Shown: positions 1 to 7,874 of the stretch, piece by piece | Layout: the number at the start of each line of letters is the position of its first letter | How positions within the stretch are numbered: the first letter of the stretch is position 1 | Assembly (NCBI GenBank): GCA_012520655.1 | Contig: JAAYNW010000028.1 | Location: forward strand, 50,329 to 114,328 | Direction of reading: 5' to 3' | Origin: Clostridiales bacterium | Lineage (GTDB): Bacteria; Bacillota; Clostridia; Lachnospirales; Lachnospiraceae | Length of the DNA: 64,000 nucleotides | Made by a program: the position numbers and the translations under genes | The notes under the pieces: generated by a model | Seen by the model: only the letters and a program-made list of their open reading frames with translations | Databases searched by the model: none | What the model was told of the DNA's origin: nothing

Positions 1-612
1 ATTGCGAAGGCATTTTTCTGTCAATTCATATTTGTCAATTGGAGTTTCTCTTATACGAAATCGGATAAAACCGTTTCTGTCTCCAACCGCATTTTTTTCA
101 ATCTGCCAGGCCAGTATAAGTTCTTCCTCTGCCAGTTCTTGTAACGCCTCCCTATCACAATCGTATATTAACACGCTTTTTTTCTCATCATCATAGCCCA
201 CCATTAGTACATAGTGTATCGGTATATGATATTTGTGATACATCTTTAGATATGGCAAGTGAAACATATCCAGCGGCCCCAATATAACCGGTTTACCGCT
301 ATCAATTTCTTTCTTTATTGAGTTTAATGCATATGTGAGCGATCTTCCTTCTGAAATTTGATAATCCAAGCCTATAATATCCTTAATATTATCATAAGTT
401 TTTCTCGTTCGCCCGTCTGCCACACTGAACATAAACGGGCTGTCGGCCTCTTTAGATTTTAAGAATACGGATTCTCCAAAGCTACTTAAGGCAAAAAAGA
501 ATGCTTCGGGAAGGACCTGATCTGTTTGCGTAGCATACACGTCTTCAATACCGCTCCACATACAGCACCCACTGGATAAATGATGTTTAACTTGTAATAA
601 CCTTCTGCTCAT
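1..612 (-). CDS. BtrH N-terminal-domain-like protein (3' end outside window)
   Basis: An open frame of 204 codons begins with ATG at 612 and runs off the left edge without a stop, so only the N-terminal part is seen. The start follows an AAGGA-type ribosome binding site. The layout resembles the BtrH_N / C39-like cysteine-peptidase-related fold found in butirosin-type acyl-peptide processing proteins: an early Cys-Cys-Met-Trp segment near residues 16-19, then a stretch with HYVLMVGYDDEK around residues 131-142 followed by VLIYDCD. The His plus the GYDDE/DCD pattern is what I rely on. The substrate cannot be told. It lies 84 bp downstream of a MerR regulator in the same direction, so co-expression is possible. 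Family assignment is by motif memory only and is moderate. Confidence 0.6.
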   Translation of the reverse strand, partial: MSRRLLQVKHHLSSGCCMWSGIEDVYATQTDQVLPEAFFFALSSFGESVFLKSKEADSPFMFSVADGRTRKTYDNIKDIIGLDYQISEGRSLTYALNSIKKEIDSGKPVILGPLDMFHLPYLKMYHKYHIPIHYVLMVGYDDEKKSVLIYDCDREALQELAEEELILAWQIEKNAVGDRNGFIRFRIRETPIDKYELTEKCLRN

Positions 613-696
613 AAATAATCCTTTCTATACAGTTGTATTTATATTTACTTCTGATATATAAAAAGGATAAACCCTCATACAATACGAGAGTCAAGA

Positions 697-1515
697 CTAA
701 TTTGCGTTTCTTTCTTTTATCGGAAAACAAAGCTCTGTAACATATTCTCTGTCATCCGAACAATTTCCGGGAGAGCTATAGTAAATCGAAAAAGTCTGTC
801 CATCTATTTCCAAACGATTTTCTTCCAGCCATTCTGCAACAATCAAATTAATAGTACCAATTTGAGAATAGCATCCTTTAAATACAATCGAAACTACTTC
901 ACGTTCAGGAAGGGGATATATTTTAACCTCATTGTCTGCTGCATATTCCTTATCCAAAGGAAACTGCACTTCAACATCCAACATTTCATTGCTATCATCA
1001 GCACCATGATAAACGGCCATCGCCGGTGACTCCGTATCAACCTTGATACCACAGACTTCGCATGCTTTATTCAACTGTTCCCATAGGATTCCTTCTTCAG
1101 GATAATCATGTATAATTCCTCTCAGGCTTGCCACCCACAATGGTGCAATCGTTTTCCGTACAATGGAAAGTGCATAGTCTTCCAATTTTTTATCCGTATT
1201 TATCACTACTTTGATTTGTCTGATTTGATCTTTTATTTTTCTCAGTTCTCTATATTTGCTTTGTAACTTTAATCGTAAAAGGACAGTAACATCAGACTGT
1301 TGCATTAATAAAATTTCTTTAATTTCCTCCAGCCCAAATCCCATTGATTTCAATGATATTATTTGATTTGCTTGTAATAACTGTTGCTTATCATAATAAC
1401 GATAACCATTCAGTTCATCCACATATTGCGGAACCAATAGCCCGATTTTATCATAATTGCGAAGCATATGGATACTGATTGAAGATAATGCGGAAAACTC
1501 ACCTATCCTTAACAT
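697..1515 (-). CDS. MerR family transcriptional regulator with GyrI-like effector domain
   Basis: A 272-residue protein. Residues 1-70 are a MerR winged-helix DNA-binding domain (IGEFSALSSISIHMLRNYDK, then GYRYYD), with a helical linker at about residues 78-110 that would form the dimer coiled coil. The C-terminal part from about 115 to 270 looks like a GyrI/AraC-type effector-binding domain, as in BmrR-like multidrug sensors. Such proteins activate promoters with an over-long spacer when a small ligand binds. The start ATG at 1515 follows GAAGGTGAAAAC. It is upstream of, and collinear with, the partial BtrH-like gene. No target promoter was identified with confidence, and the ligand is unknown. 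Confidence 0.88.
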   Translation of the reverse strand: MLRIGEFSALSSISIHMLRNYDKIGLLVPQYVDELNGYRYYDKQQLLQANQIISLKSMGFGLEEIKEILLMQQSDVTVLLRLKLQSKYRELRKIKDQIRQIKVVINTDKKLEDYALSIVRKTIAPLWVASLRGIIHDYPEEGILWEQLNKACEVCGIKVDTESPAMAVYHGADDSNEMLDVEVQFPLDKEYAADNEVKIYPLPEREVVSIVFKGCYSQIGTINLIVAEWLEENRLEIDGQTFSIYYSSPGNCSDDREYVTELCFPIKERNAN

Positions 1516-1577
1516 GTTTTCACCTTCTTTAAGTAATTGTAAACCCCTTCAAATTTATCTCGTCATTCCTATTACAT

Positions 1578-1694
1578 TCATAATCCGCTCCCGTTAAAAT
1601 CCTCGCCGTTGTCCAGATACTTTAGTATTCCCCGGACAATCTCGTGATCCTCTTCAGGGCAGACCTCATACAGAGCCTTGCAAAAACATTTGTT
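1578..1694 (-). pseudogene. Short gene remnant (3' end of an unrecognised protein)
   Basis: A minus-strand frame of 38 codons ends with TGA at 1578 and is closed upstream by an in-frame TAG at 1695-1697, with no start codon or ribosome site. Its composition is protein-like: it reads FCKALYEVCPEEDHEIV and then ILKYLDNGEDFNGSGL, rich in charged residues and free of low complexity. I do not recognise the family. It looks like the tail of a gene whose 5' part has been lost, lying between the MerR gene and the DUF998 fragment. It may be chance coding. Confidence 0.3.
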
Positions 1695-1851
1695 CTATCC
1701 TTCTTAATATTGATATTGAATTAAATTTCATAGTACTGTATTTCTTACCAACTATCAATAGTATAATTTGAATATTCTACATATGAGAGGAAATCGCTTG
1801 AAAAGATAATGCCTCTTTACTATCTCCGCAATTTATGATTACTACTATCAA

Positions 1852-2268
1852 GTGTCAAAAACACTTATCATAGTATCCGCAATTTTTATTATAGTGTTTG
1901 CTGTCGGAGCGTGTATATTTACTTGCTTTTTTAGTGTTAACGAAACAAAAGATGTGGTTACTGCTGCTTCAAAAATACACGGTGCGGGTTCGGTTATCGG
2001 ATTCATCTTATTTTTGCTTGTTCCGCTGATTTTTGCCATACTCTCATTCAAAGCCAATGATGGAATAACCGGAATAATATCCGTGATTTCCTTTATACTT
2101 GCTTTCCTATTTTTTGTGCTATTTATCATGGCAGATAAACCGGAATTCTCTAAATCAATAGTGGCAAAGGAAGGTTTATGGCAACAAATGAACTTATTCT
2201 TTATGTATCTTCCACTTGGATACATTTCAATAAAAAAATTTTTGGACTGGTTAAGTAGCTATTCCTAA
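1852..2268 (+). CDS. DUF998-like membrane protein, 5'-truncated
   Basis: A 138-residue hydrophobic protein with four predicted membrane segments (about residues 4-27, 45-63, 71-95 and 110-128). The ending MYLPLGYISIKKF is typical of DUF998-type membrane proteins. The GTG at 1852 has no Shine-Dalgarno sequence. The frame stays open and protein-like for a further 14 codons upstream (SAIYDYYYQ precedes the GTG) until a TAA at 1807-1809. A GAGAGG ribosome-site-like stretch precedes a TTG at 1798 that is in frame but blocked by that TAA. I infer a 5'-damaged gene that has lost its first membrane segment, possibly non-functional. Its 3' end overlaps the convergent PadR gene by four bases. Confidence 0.5.
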   Translation: MSKTLIIVSAIFIIVFAVGACIFTCFFSVNETKDVVTAASKIHGAGSVIGFILFLLVPLIFAILSFKANDGITGIISVISFILAFLFFVLFIMADKPEFSKSIVAKEGLWQQMNLFFMYLPLGYISIKKFLDWLSSYS

Positions 2269-2804
2269 TGCTGTAATTCTTCTATTGTTTCATCGCACCA
2301 ATGTATAACAGCTTCATTTGATATTATACCCTTTCTTAGAATTGCATTGATAAAAAGGAATCGCTCCTTCGATATTTCTTGGATGCCCTGTTTCAAGTCC
2401 TCTTGCATTCTAAGATACTTTTCAATATTCTCTTCATGCCGTTCCTTATAATTTTCCAGCATACGGATTACATTTTCCCTCGGCTGGCTGCTTGAAAACA
2501 ATAATTTCAGCATAAATTCAGAGCGTATTGGTTGTTGCATGGTCTCTTCCAAAAACCATGCCTCAAGCTCCCGTTTTCCCTTTGGGGTTATTCCATACCG
2601 AATTTTCTTTTCATTTTTTTCTTTGTAAACTATTTCAATCATCCCATCCTCCAACATCTTTTTTAATGTTGGATAGATATGCCCGAAATTTTCATTCCAA
2701 AATCCAGACAGTACCTTGTCACTATACTTTTTTATGTCATATCCGGTACTTGGCGATAGACTTAAAATACCCAAAATAGCATACATGGATTTATTATTTA
2801 ACAC
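2265..2804 (-). CDS. PadR family transcriptional regulator
   Basis: A 179-residue protein. The N-terminal PadR winged helix covers about residues 1-80, with ILGILSLSPSTGYDIKKY, then the recognition-helix and wing region HIYPTLKKMLEDGMIE and GITPKGKRELEAWF. The C-terminal helical part (about 90-178) is the Vir_act_alpha_C-type dimerisation region seen in group 1 PadR proteins. These are usually ligand-relieved repressors of their own operon. It overlaps the upstream glycosyltransferase by seven bases, so the two are co-translated. The paired 17-bp palindromes over the operon promoter at 4019-4060 are its likely target. Confidence 0.9.
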   Translation of the reverse strand: MLNNKSMYAILGILSLSPSTGYDIKKYSDKVLSGFWNENFGHIYPTLKKMLEDGMIEIVYKEKNEKKIRYGITPKGKRELEAWFLEETMQQPIRSEFMLKLLFSSSQPRENVIRMLENYKERHEENIEKYLRMQEDLKQGIQEISKERFLFINAILRKGIISNEAVIHWCDETIEELQH

Positions 2805-4000
2805 CGTCCCTGTCTCCTCTCTTTACAAGCATCAGCGTATTCTTTGAGTTTGCATACTGTCTGCTCAAGCTTAGCAAAATTCTTCATTTCCAAAGAAATT
2901 TGCATGCAATTTCCCTTGATATTCCTATCCATTATGAGGGCTTCCGTTTTATTTCTCAACTCTTCCGGAGATAATTCCTTTATGCTTTCCGTTATTCCTA
3001 GTTGCATAGAAACGAGGCGCTTGGCCACCATATGCTGGTCATTGACCCGAGGCAATGCAAGCATCGGAACTCCAAAGTATAAGGCTTCGTTCACACTGTT
3101 AAAACCCGCATGAGTAATAAATACATCAGCCCGCTTTAAAATCTCTAGCTGCGGAAGAAAGCTTTTTACCAAGAAATTGGGAGGAATCTCACCTAATTGT
3201 GTAGCATCACACTTCTTTCCAATGGACATGCATACATAATAATCCGTATTACGGAATGCCGAGATACATGTCTTATAAAAATCTACAAAATCTGTATTTA
3301 GACTTCCAAGTGAAATATATATAAGCTTTCTGTCTCCTATCACAGAAGAATCCAGATCATGTGTTTCCTGTAGCCGGTCAATGGACGGACCCGCAAATAA
3401 ATAGTCAGGCTCGTGTACCTCCTCCTCTCCGTTAAAATTACGAGTGGTGTATACGATATTCAGATCTCCTTTGCTTGTAAAAACCTGTTCTAATGAAGGC
3501 TCTTCAATTTTATAGCTTTCACATATTCTCTTTAATATTCGATAACAATGATCTAATTGAGGATGAAATCCTGCCACAAGCATCTGCTTTGGAACCGGTG
3601 CCTGACTCATTGCAAAGGATGAGTGTGAACATACAACCGGGATTTTAGTAATCTGTTTTAAAAAACAAGCTCCTCCAAAAAAGGAATCGCAAATAATCAT
3701 ATCATACATTTTTTCATTGGTAATATCCAATATCTCCGGTAGCGCCACTTCATCATACAAAAGAATATATTCCATCAACATGAAAAACGGATGCCTATCT
3801 GTGGGACGGTATTCTTTTAAGAACAGTTCCAACTTATTACTATATCCAATCCATTTTGCCCCCATCTTTGTTACCTGTTTCGAAAATGGTTCTGAGCAAA
3901 AATAATTAACCTGATTTCCTCCCTCCGTAAGTTTCTTTACTAATCCGAGCGTAGGGTTAATATGCCCGTGCAAATTTGCATTTATAAACAGAATATTCAT
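2798..4000 (-). CDS. MGT-family glycosyltransferase (macrolide/UDP-glucuronosyltransferase-like, GT1)
   Basis: A 400-residue two-Rossmann-domain glycosyltransferase. The N-terminus MNILFINANLHGHINPTLGL is the acceptor-domain start of MGT enzymes. The donor-binding signature is near residues 295-325: FITHAGFNSVNEALYFGVP followed by PRVNDQ, including the HxGxxS...E and the Asp-Gln that contacts the sugar. Family members attach sugars to lipophilic small molecules, often as detoxification. The acceptor here is not known. It is the first gene of an operon with the overlapping PadR regulator, which fits an inducible drug- or metabolite-modifying unit. A TAGGAGTG ribosome site precedes the ATG. Confidence 0.87.
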   Translation of the reverse strand: MNILFINANLHGHINPTLGLVKKLTEGGNQVNYFCSEPFSKQVTKMGAKWIGYSNKLELFLKEYRPTDRHPFFMLMEYILLYDEVALPEILDITNEKMYDMIICDSFFGGACFLKQITKIPVVCSHSSFAMSQAPVPKQMLVAGFHPQLDHCYRILKRICESYKIEEPSLEQVFTSKGDLNIVYTTRNFNGEEEVHEPDYLFAGPSIDRLQETHDLDSSVIGDRKLIYISLGSLNTDFVDFYKTCISAFRNTDYYVCMSIGKKCDATQLGEIPPNFLVKSFLPQLEILKRADVFITHAGFNSVNEALYFGVPMLALPRVNDQHMVAKRLVSMQLGITESIKELSPEELRNKTEALIMDRNIKGNCMQISLEMKNFAKLEQTVCKLKEYADACKERRQGRC

Positions 4001-4015
4001 TACCTTTACACTCCT

Positions 4016-4068
4016 AACTATATCACTCTGACATACGTTATGGTATATCAGAGTGATATAGTTGTCAA
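4016..4068 (-). promoter_or_regulatory. Promoter with double palindromic operator for the glycosyltransferase-padR operon
   Basis: A perfect 16-bp inverted repeat (arms 4016-4031 and 4048-4063, 16-nt spacer) sits just upstream of the ATG at 4000. Each arm region is itself a 17-bp palindrome of the form TATATCA-N3-TGATATA (4044-4060 perfect; 4019-4035 one mismatch), with centres 25 bp apart. A minus-strand promoter is interleaved: -35 TTGACA at 4063-4068, 17-bp spacer, -10 TACCAT at 4040-4045. I infer two PadR dimers bind here and block RNA polymerase. Confidence 0.7.
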
Positions 4069-4253
4069 GATGGTTTTAACAAAAGCTGAATCAGTTTCTA
4101 TAAAAAACACAGAGGAACCAAATTCCGCCCATATAAAATTAATGGATTCTCCAGATGTGCCACGTGGGTTCCTTAATTCGGATGCTTCTACTTTAATTTT
4201 TTCTTCGCATATAATATTGCAAAAACAAAATTATGATGATTTTTTTAAATATC
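4069..4253. other. Intergenic stretch, no supported gene
   Basis: 185 bases between the operator and the csp promoter. A minus-strand frame is open with protein-like composition (for example KVEASELRNPRGTSGES) but has no start codon with a ribosome site and no recognisable family. A plus-strand frame is open over the same bases. This may be a decayed gene end. I see no RNA gene or repeat in it. Confidence 0.35.
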
Positions 4254-4282
4254 TTGACAACGCCTCTCTACCGTGATATATT
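4254..4282 (+). promoter_or_regulatory. Sigma-A-type promoter of the cold-shock gene
   Basis: TTGACA at 4254-4259, a 17-bp spacer and TATATT at 4277-4282. This is a near-consensus vegetative promoter. It would start transcription near 4289 and give the csp mRNA a 5' untranslated leader of roughly 118 nt, in line with the long leaders known for cold-shock genes. Confidence 0.7.
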
Positions 4283-4310
4283 GAGATAGTATTTTGATAA
4301 AGTTTTGATT

Positions 4311-4371
4311 TCACATATTTTTTGTAAATCATTATTGTATTGATGACTTACAAAAAATATGTGATTTTTTT
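4311..4371 (+). promoter_or_regulatory. Terminator-like hairpin in the csp leader
   Basis: A perfect 17-bp inverted repeat (4311-4327 and 4348-4364) whose inner bases can pair further, directly followed by seven T residues (4365-4371). It lies between the csp promoter and the csp ribosome site. On sequence it is a rho-independent terminator with an AT-rich, low-stability stem, so it could act as an attenuator or a temperature-sensitive structure. No separate gene upstream on this strand needs a terminator. Confidence 0.6.
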
Positions 4372-4406
4372 ATTTAAATATAATTTAAAATAAGGAGGTA
4401 TCTTTC

Positions 4407-4607
4407 ATGAATAAAGGTACAGTAAAATGGTTTAACGGACAAAAAGGTTTTGGTTTCATCTCTGATGAGCAGGGTAATGATGTATTCGTACATTACTCAG
4501 GTCTTGCAATGGATGGATATAAAACATTAGATGAAGGACAGCGCGTAACATTTGATGTTACGAAAGGTGCACGTGGATTACAGGCAGTTAATGTTTGTCT
4601 CGCATAA
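4407..4607 (+). CDS. Cold-shock protein (CspA family)
   Basis: A 66-residue single cold-shock domain, the usual family length. RNP1 is KGFGFI (residues 13-18) and RNP2 is VFVHYS (residues 26-31). These OB-fold proteins bind single-stranded RNA and act as RNA chaperones during cold shock or growth. The ATG follows AAGGAGGT at good spacing. The gene stands alone with its own promoter, a structured leader and a strong downstream terminator. Whether it is cold-inducible or constitutive cannot be told from sequence. Family assignment is secure; the exact paralogue letter is not. Confidence 0.95.
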   Translation: MNKGTVKWFNGQKGFGFISDEQGNDVFVHYSGLAMDGYKTLDEGQRVTFDVTKGARGLQAVNVCLA

Positions 4608-4617
4608 GTAGCGTTTC

Positions 4618-4650
4618 AAAAAAGATCACTTTGTAAGTGGTCTTTTTTGT
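4618..4650 (+). terminator. Intrinsic terminator of the csp gene
   Basis: A 14-bp stem with one wobble pair (AAAAAAGATCACTT with AAGTGGTCTTTTTT), four-base loop, followed by T residues. It begins 11 bases after the csp stop codon. Confidence 0.85.
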
Positions 4651-4703
4651 TTCATGTCACAAATGAAATCTGCGATGATATTGAAGAAGTTACGGATTTA
4701 ATT

Positions 4704-4744
4704 ATAGCCAGATTGGATTCAATTATCCTTTCCGGCTATTTTTT
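4704..4744 (+). terminator. Second terminator-like hairpin downstream of csp
   Basis: ATAGCC at 4704-4709 pairs with GGCTAT at 4734-4739 as the base of an imperfect stem that continues inward to GGAT/ATCC. The right arm is followed by a run of five to six T residues. It could be a back-up terminator, or the end of a lost gene: a plus-strand frame across 4653-4757 reads NEICDDIEEVTDLIIARLD, which is protein-like, but it has no start. Confidence 0.4.
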
Positions 4745-4844
4745 ACGACGTATTTTGTCCTTCTAGCTTGGTGTAAGCTTCTAACTCTGCTTGCTCTAAT
4801 TTATTTCTAGTTGGCAATGCAAACTTACGCCAATTTGGTGTCAT
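4743..4844 (-). CDS. Possible small ORF or gene remnant, 33 residues
   Basis: ATG at 4844 to TAA at 4743 encodes a charged 33-residue peptide beginning MTPNWRKFALPTRNK and ending KLEGQNTS. The composition is protein-like, but there is no ribosome binding site, and the 3' end overlaps the hairpin on the other strand. I do not recognise it. It could be the decayed remnant of a mobile-element accessory gene; this is only a guess. Confidence 0.25.
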   Translation of the reverse strand: MTPNWRKFALPTRNKLEQAELEAYTKLEGQNTS

Positions 4845-4922
4845 TTATAAGAATTTATATTACTTTATTGTTATTTCTGTATTGCCAAACATATTGAAAA
4901 TATGTAGTATTTATTGTATTTT

Positions 4923-5828
4923 CTACAGTTCGTAAGGAGTCACCTGATATACATAATAATTCAACCAATTGGCATACATACAGTTGCAGTGTGCGCGCCA
5001 CTGGAGGTTCGGTTTTTCTGTGGGATCATTATTGGGATAGTAATTGTGAGGGATATCTATCGGCAAGCCTTTTTCCTTATCGCGTACGTATTCATTGTGC
5101 AAAGTCATGCGGTCGTATTCCGGGTGTCCCATAACGAATATCTGTTTTCCTTCACCCGCAATACAGAGTGCCACACCGGTTTCCTCCGATTCCGCCAGTA
5201 CAAGCAACTCCTTGCATGTATGAACCGCTTCTGCGGATACCGTTGTATGGCGGCTGTGAGGAACGAGGAAATAGTCATCAAAGCCTCTTACAAGAGGAAT
5301 CTTTCGGTTCATTACTTTATGTTCGTATATACCGAAAAGCTTTGCCGGAAGAAGTTCTTTATCCAGCCCAAAATGATAAAACAACCCCGCCTGTGCCCCC
5401 CAGCAGATATGTAAGGTGGATGTCACATTTTTCTTGGACCATTCCATTATTTCACACAATTCATCCCAATAATCCACCTCTTCAAACGCAATCTGCTCTA
5501 CCGGCGCTCCGGTAATAATCAAGCCGTCATACTTATTTATCTTCAGCTCATCGAAAGTATTATAAAACTTGTTCAAATGATTCATGGAGGTATTAAGCGA
5601 ACGGTGACTGTTCATTTTCATAAACGTCACATCCACCTGAAGAGGCGAATTCGATAGCGCTCTCAATAACTGCAGCTCCGTATCCTGCTTGATGGGCATC
5701 AAATTTAAGATACAGATCTGCAGCGGACGAATATCCTGATGCAGTGCCCTATTCTCATCCACTACGAATATATTTTCGTTCTCCAATATCCCTTTTGCCG
5801 GCAAATCATTCTGAGTCTTAATTGGCAT
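4923..5828 (-). CDS. metAA: Homoserine O-acyltransferase MetA, predicted acetyl-CoA-specific
   Basis: A 301-residue class-I-glutamine-amidotransferase-fold enzyme that activates homoserine in methionine synthesis. The catalytic set is in the expected positions: Cys142 (HICWGAQAG), His235 and Glu237 (GHPEYDR). Residue 111 is Glu (TGAPVEQ). In the MetA family, Glu111 is known to select acetyl-CoA and Gly111 succinyl-CoA, so this is predicted to be a homoserine O-acetyltransferase despite the common name succinyltransferase. A strong AGGAGGAG precedes the ATG. The start overlaps the end of ligA by 11 bases, making it the last gene of the ligA-side operon. No S-box or T-box is seen upstream. Confidence 0.95.
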   Translation of the reverse strand: MPIKTQNDLPAKGILENENIFVVDENRALHQDIRPLQICILNLMPIKQDTELQLLRALSNSPLQVDVTFMKMNSHRSLNTSMNHLNKFYNTFDELKINKYDGLIITGAPVEQIAFEEVDYWDELCEIMEWSKKNVTSTLHICWGAQAGLFYHFGLDKELLPAKLFGIYEHKVMNRKIPLVRGFDDYFLVPHSRHTTVSAEAVHTCKELLVLAESEETGVALCIAGEGKQIFVMGHPEYDRMTLHNEYVRDKEKGLPIDIPHNYYPNNDPTEKPNLQWRAHCNCMYANWLNYYVYQVTPYEL

Positions 5829-7803
5829 GAATTTCTCCTCCTAAAAACTGTTCTATAAATTGCTCTTCCGTAAGTATCGGCACTTGCAATTCCTTTGCCT
5901 TCTTATTTTTCGATGAAGAAGAAGCAATATCATTATTTATCAAGCAATCTGTTTTGGATGTTACACTACCTGTTACTTTCCCGCCCTTTTTCTCAATAAT
6001 TTCTTTGAGTTCATTCCGGTTGACATAATGATTCAGGCTTCCTGTTATAACAAATACCTTACCGGACAAGGTCTGACTGCCTTCCTCCAACTCATCTACC
6101 TCAATATCTATCTCTTTTAGCAAATTCTCCAGAATTTGCTTGTTATTCACATCTTTGAAATATTTGCAGAAGGTAGCAGCTATTACTTCGCCGATTCCGT
6201 CAATCCCGCTTAAATCCTCCGTATCCGCCGCCATCATATCGTCCAGATTATAACGATAATGCTTACATATCATCTTCGCGTTAGCGAGTCCTATATTGGC
6301 AATTCCAAGACTGTATATAAGGCGTGGCAAGGTCGTCTTTCTCGCTGTTTCAATGCTATTTATCAGATTCCGGTATGATTTTTCCCCGAACCCTTCCATC
6401 TCAATAATTTCGTCTTTATACTTATCCAGATGAAAAATATCCGCATATTCATGAATGTAGCCTTTAACAATGAACTTCTCCAGAGTAGCCTCTGAAAGTC
6501 CATCGATATTCATGGCATCCCTGCTTACAAATAAGGTAAAAGACTTTATTTTTTTTGCATCGCAGGAAGGATTAATGCAATACAGTGACTGTACCTCGTT
6601 AATTTTTCGTATTTCAGTGTCTCCGCCGCATACCGGACAGGTCTTTGGAATTCGAATATTATCGCTGCCGGTCAGATTCTCCGCTATCTGCGGGATGATC
6701 ATATTGGCTTTATAAACGGTAATCCGGTCACCGATTCCAAGCTTCAATCCCCGCATAATACTGATATTATGCACCGATGCACGGCTTACCGTTGTCCCTT
6801 CCAGTTCTACCGGTTCAAATATAGCCACCGGATTAATCAGTCCGGTTCTGCTGGGACTCCATTCGATTTCTTTTAATGTAGTCTCCCGTACTTCATCTTC
6901 CCATTTAAAAGCAATGGAATCTCTCGGAAACTTGGCGGTCATACCCAGAGATTGCCCATAAGCAATATCATTATAAGCGATTACCAATCCGTCAGACGGG
7001 ACATCATAGTTTTCAATTTTTTTTTCAAATTCTTCGATAGCATCTAGAATAGTATCTTTATCTACTTTTTTGTACTCTACCGTTTCAAACCCCTGTTTCT
7101 GTAAAAACAAAAACTGTTCTTCCCTGGAATTGTGAAAATCCACACCTTCCGCTTTTACAAGGGAAAAAGCAAAAAAATTCACATTCCGCCTTGCCGTAAT
7201 CTCATTATTTAGCTGTCTTACGGAGCCGCTACACAGATTTCTCGGATTTTTGTATTTTGCTGCTTCCTCTTCTATTCCCTCATTTATCTTTTCAAAATCG
7301 GAATACGTTATTACTGCCTCTCCTCTGAGTATTAATTCACCTTTATAAGGAATGGACACCGGCAGATTACGAAAAGTTCTGGCGTTATTTGTGACGACTT
7401 CGCCTACCTCCCCATTTCCTCTTGTAACAGCTTTTGCAAGTTTTCCGTCAAAATATGTCAAAACAATGGTTAATCCGTCTAATTTCCACGACAATAATGC
7501 AATTTGGTCATGCATCCAGTCCAGAAGATCTTCTCTGTTCTTTGTTTTTCCCAAAGATAACATCTGTCTTTCATGCCGTTCTTTGGGCAGTTCGTCTACA
7601 GCCTCATATCCCACGTTTATTGTCGGACTATTCGCCAATACGGTTCCTGTTTCCTCTTCCAACCGCACCAATTCATCATACAATTTATCATACTCAAAAT
7701 TGCTCATAAATTCCGTATTATCTGCATAATATGCCTTGGATGCACGGTTAAGCAATTCTGTCAATTCTCTTATTCTTTTTGATTTATCTTCCCTCTCACC
7801 CAT
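5818..7803 (-). CDS. ligA: NAD-dependent DNA ligase
   Basis: Joins nicked DNA using NAD as AMP donor. From the chosen ATG at 7803 it is 661 residues. Domains in order: Ia NAD-binding region, adenylation domain with the AMP-accepting Lys in WKLDG (residue 107), OB fold, four-Cys zinc finger (CPVCGG, CINPSCD), helix-hairpin-helix repeats and a C-terminal BRCT domain. A TTG seven codons earlier is also in frame but lacks a ribosome site. The sequence is divergent: the usual TRGDG...GEDVT block reads [12 protein letters not shown], and the usual RNAAAGS reads RNLCSGS. The core Lys is kept, so activity is expected. The end overlaps metA. Confidence 0.93.
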   Translation of the reverse strand: MGEREDKSKRIRELTELLNRASKAYYADNTEFMSNFEYDKLYDELVRLEEETGTVLANSPTINVGYEAVDELPKERHERQMLSLGKTKNREDLLDWMHDQIALLSWKLDGLTIVLTYFDGKLAKAVTRGNGEVGEVVTNNARTFRNLPVSIPYKGELILRGEAVITYSDFEKINEGIEEEAAKYKNPRNLCSGSVRQLNNEITARRNVNFFAFSLVKAEGVDFHNSREEQFLFLQKQGFETVEYKKVDKDTILDAIEEFEKKIENYDVPSDGLVIAYNDIAYGQSLGMTAKFPRDSIAFKWEDEVRETTLKEIEWSPSRTGLINPVAIFEPVELEGTTVSRASVHNISIMRGLKLGIGDRITVYKANMIIPQIAENLTGSDNIRIPKTCPVCGGDTEIRKINEVQSLYCINPSCDAKKIKSFTLFVSRDAMNIDGLSEATLEKFIVKGYIHEYADIFHLDKYKDEIIEMEGFGEKSYRNLINSIETARKTTLPRLIYSLGIANIGLANAKMICKHYRYNLDDMMAADTEDLSGIDGIGEVIAATFCKYFKDVNNKQILENLLKEIDIEVDELEEGSQTLSGKVFVITGSLNHYVNRNELKEIIEKKGGKVTGSVTSKTDCLINNDIASSSSKNKKAKELQVPILTEEQFIEQFLGGEIHAN

Positions 7804-7874
7804 AAAAGACAACTCTTTCCTCAATCTGCTTTTTTATTCTCAACCTATTGCTTGTTTCCCGACAACCTTTTTTG

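Noticed and set aside
3962..4276. 104-codon plus-strand ORF over the glycosyltransferase start and operator
   Set aside because: It runs antisense through the operator palindrome and promoter, has no ribosome site and no recognisable product.
4860..4922. S-box, T-box or other methionine riboswitch near metA
   Set aside because: metA is the last gene of an operon and its upstream sequence is ligA coding DNA; the bases after metA show no riboswitch core.
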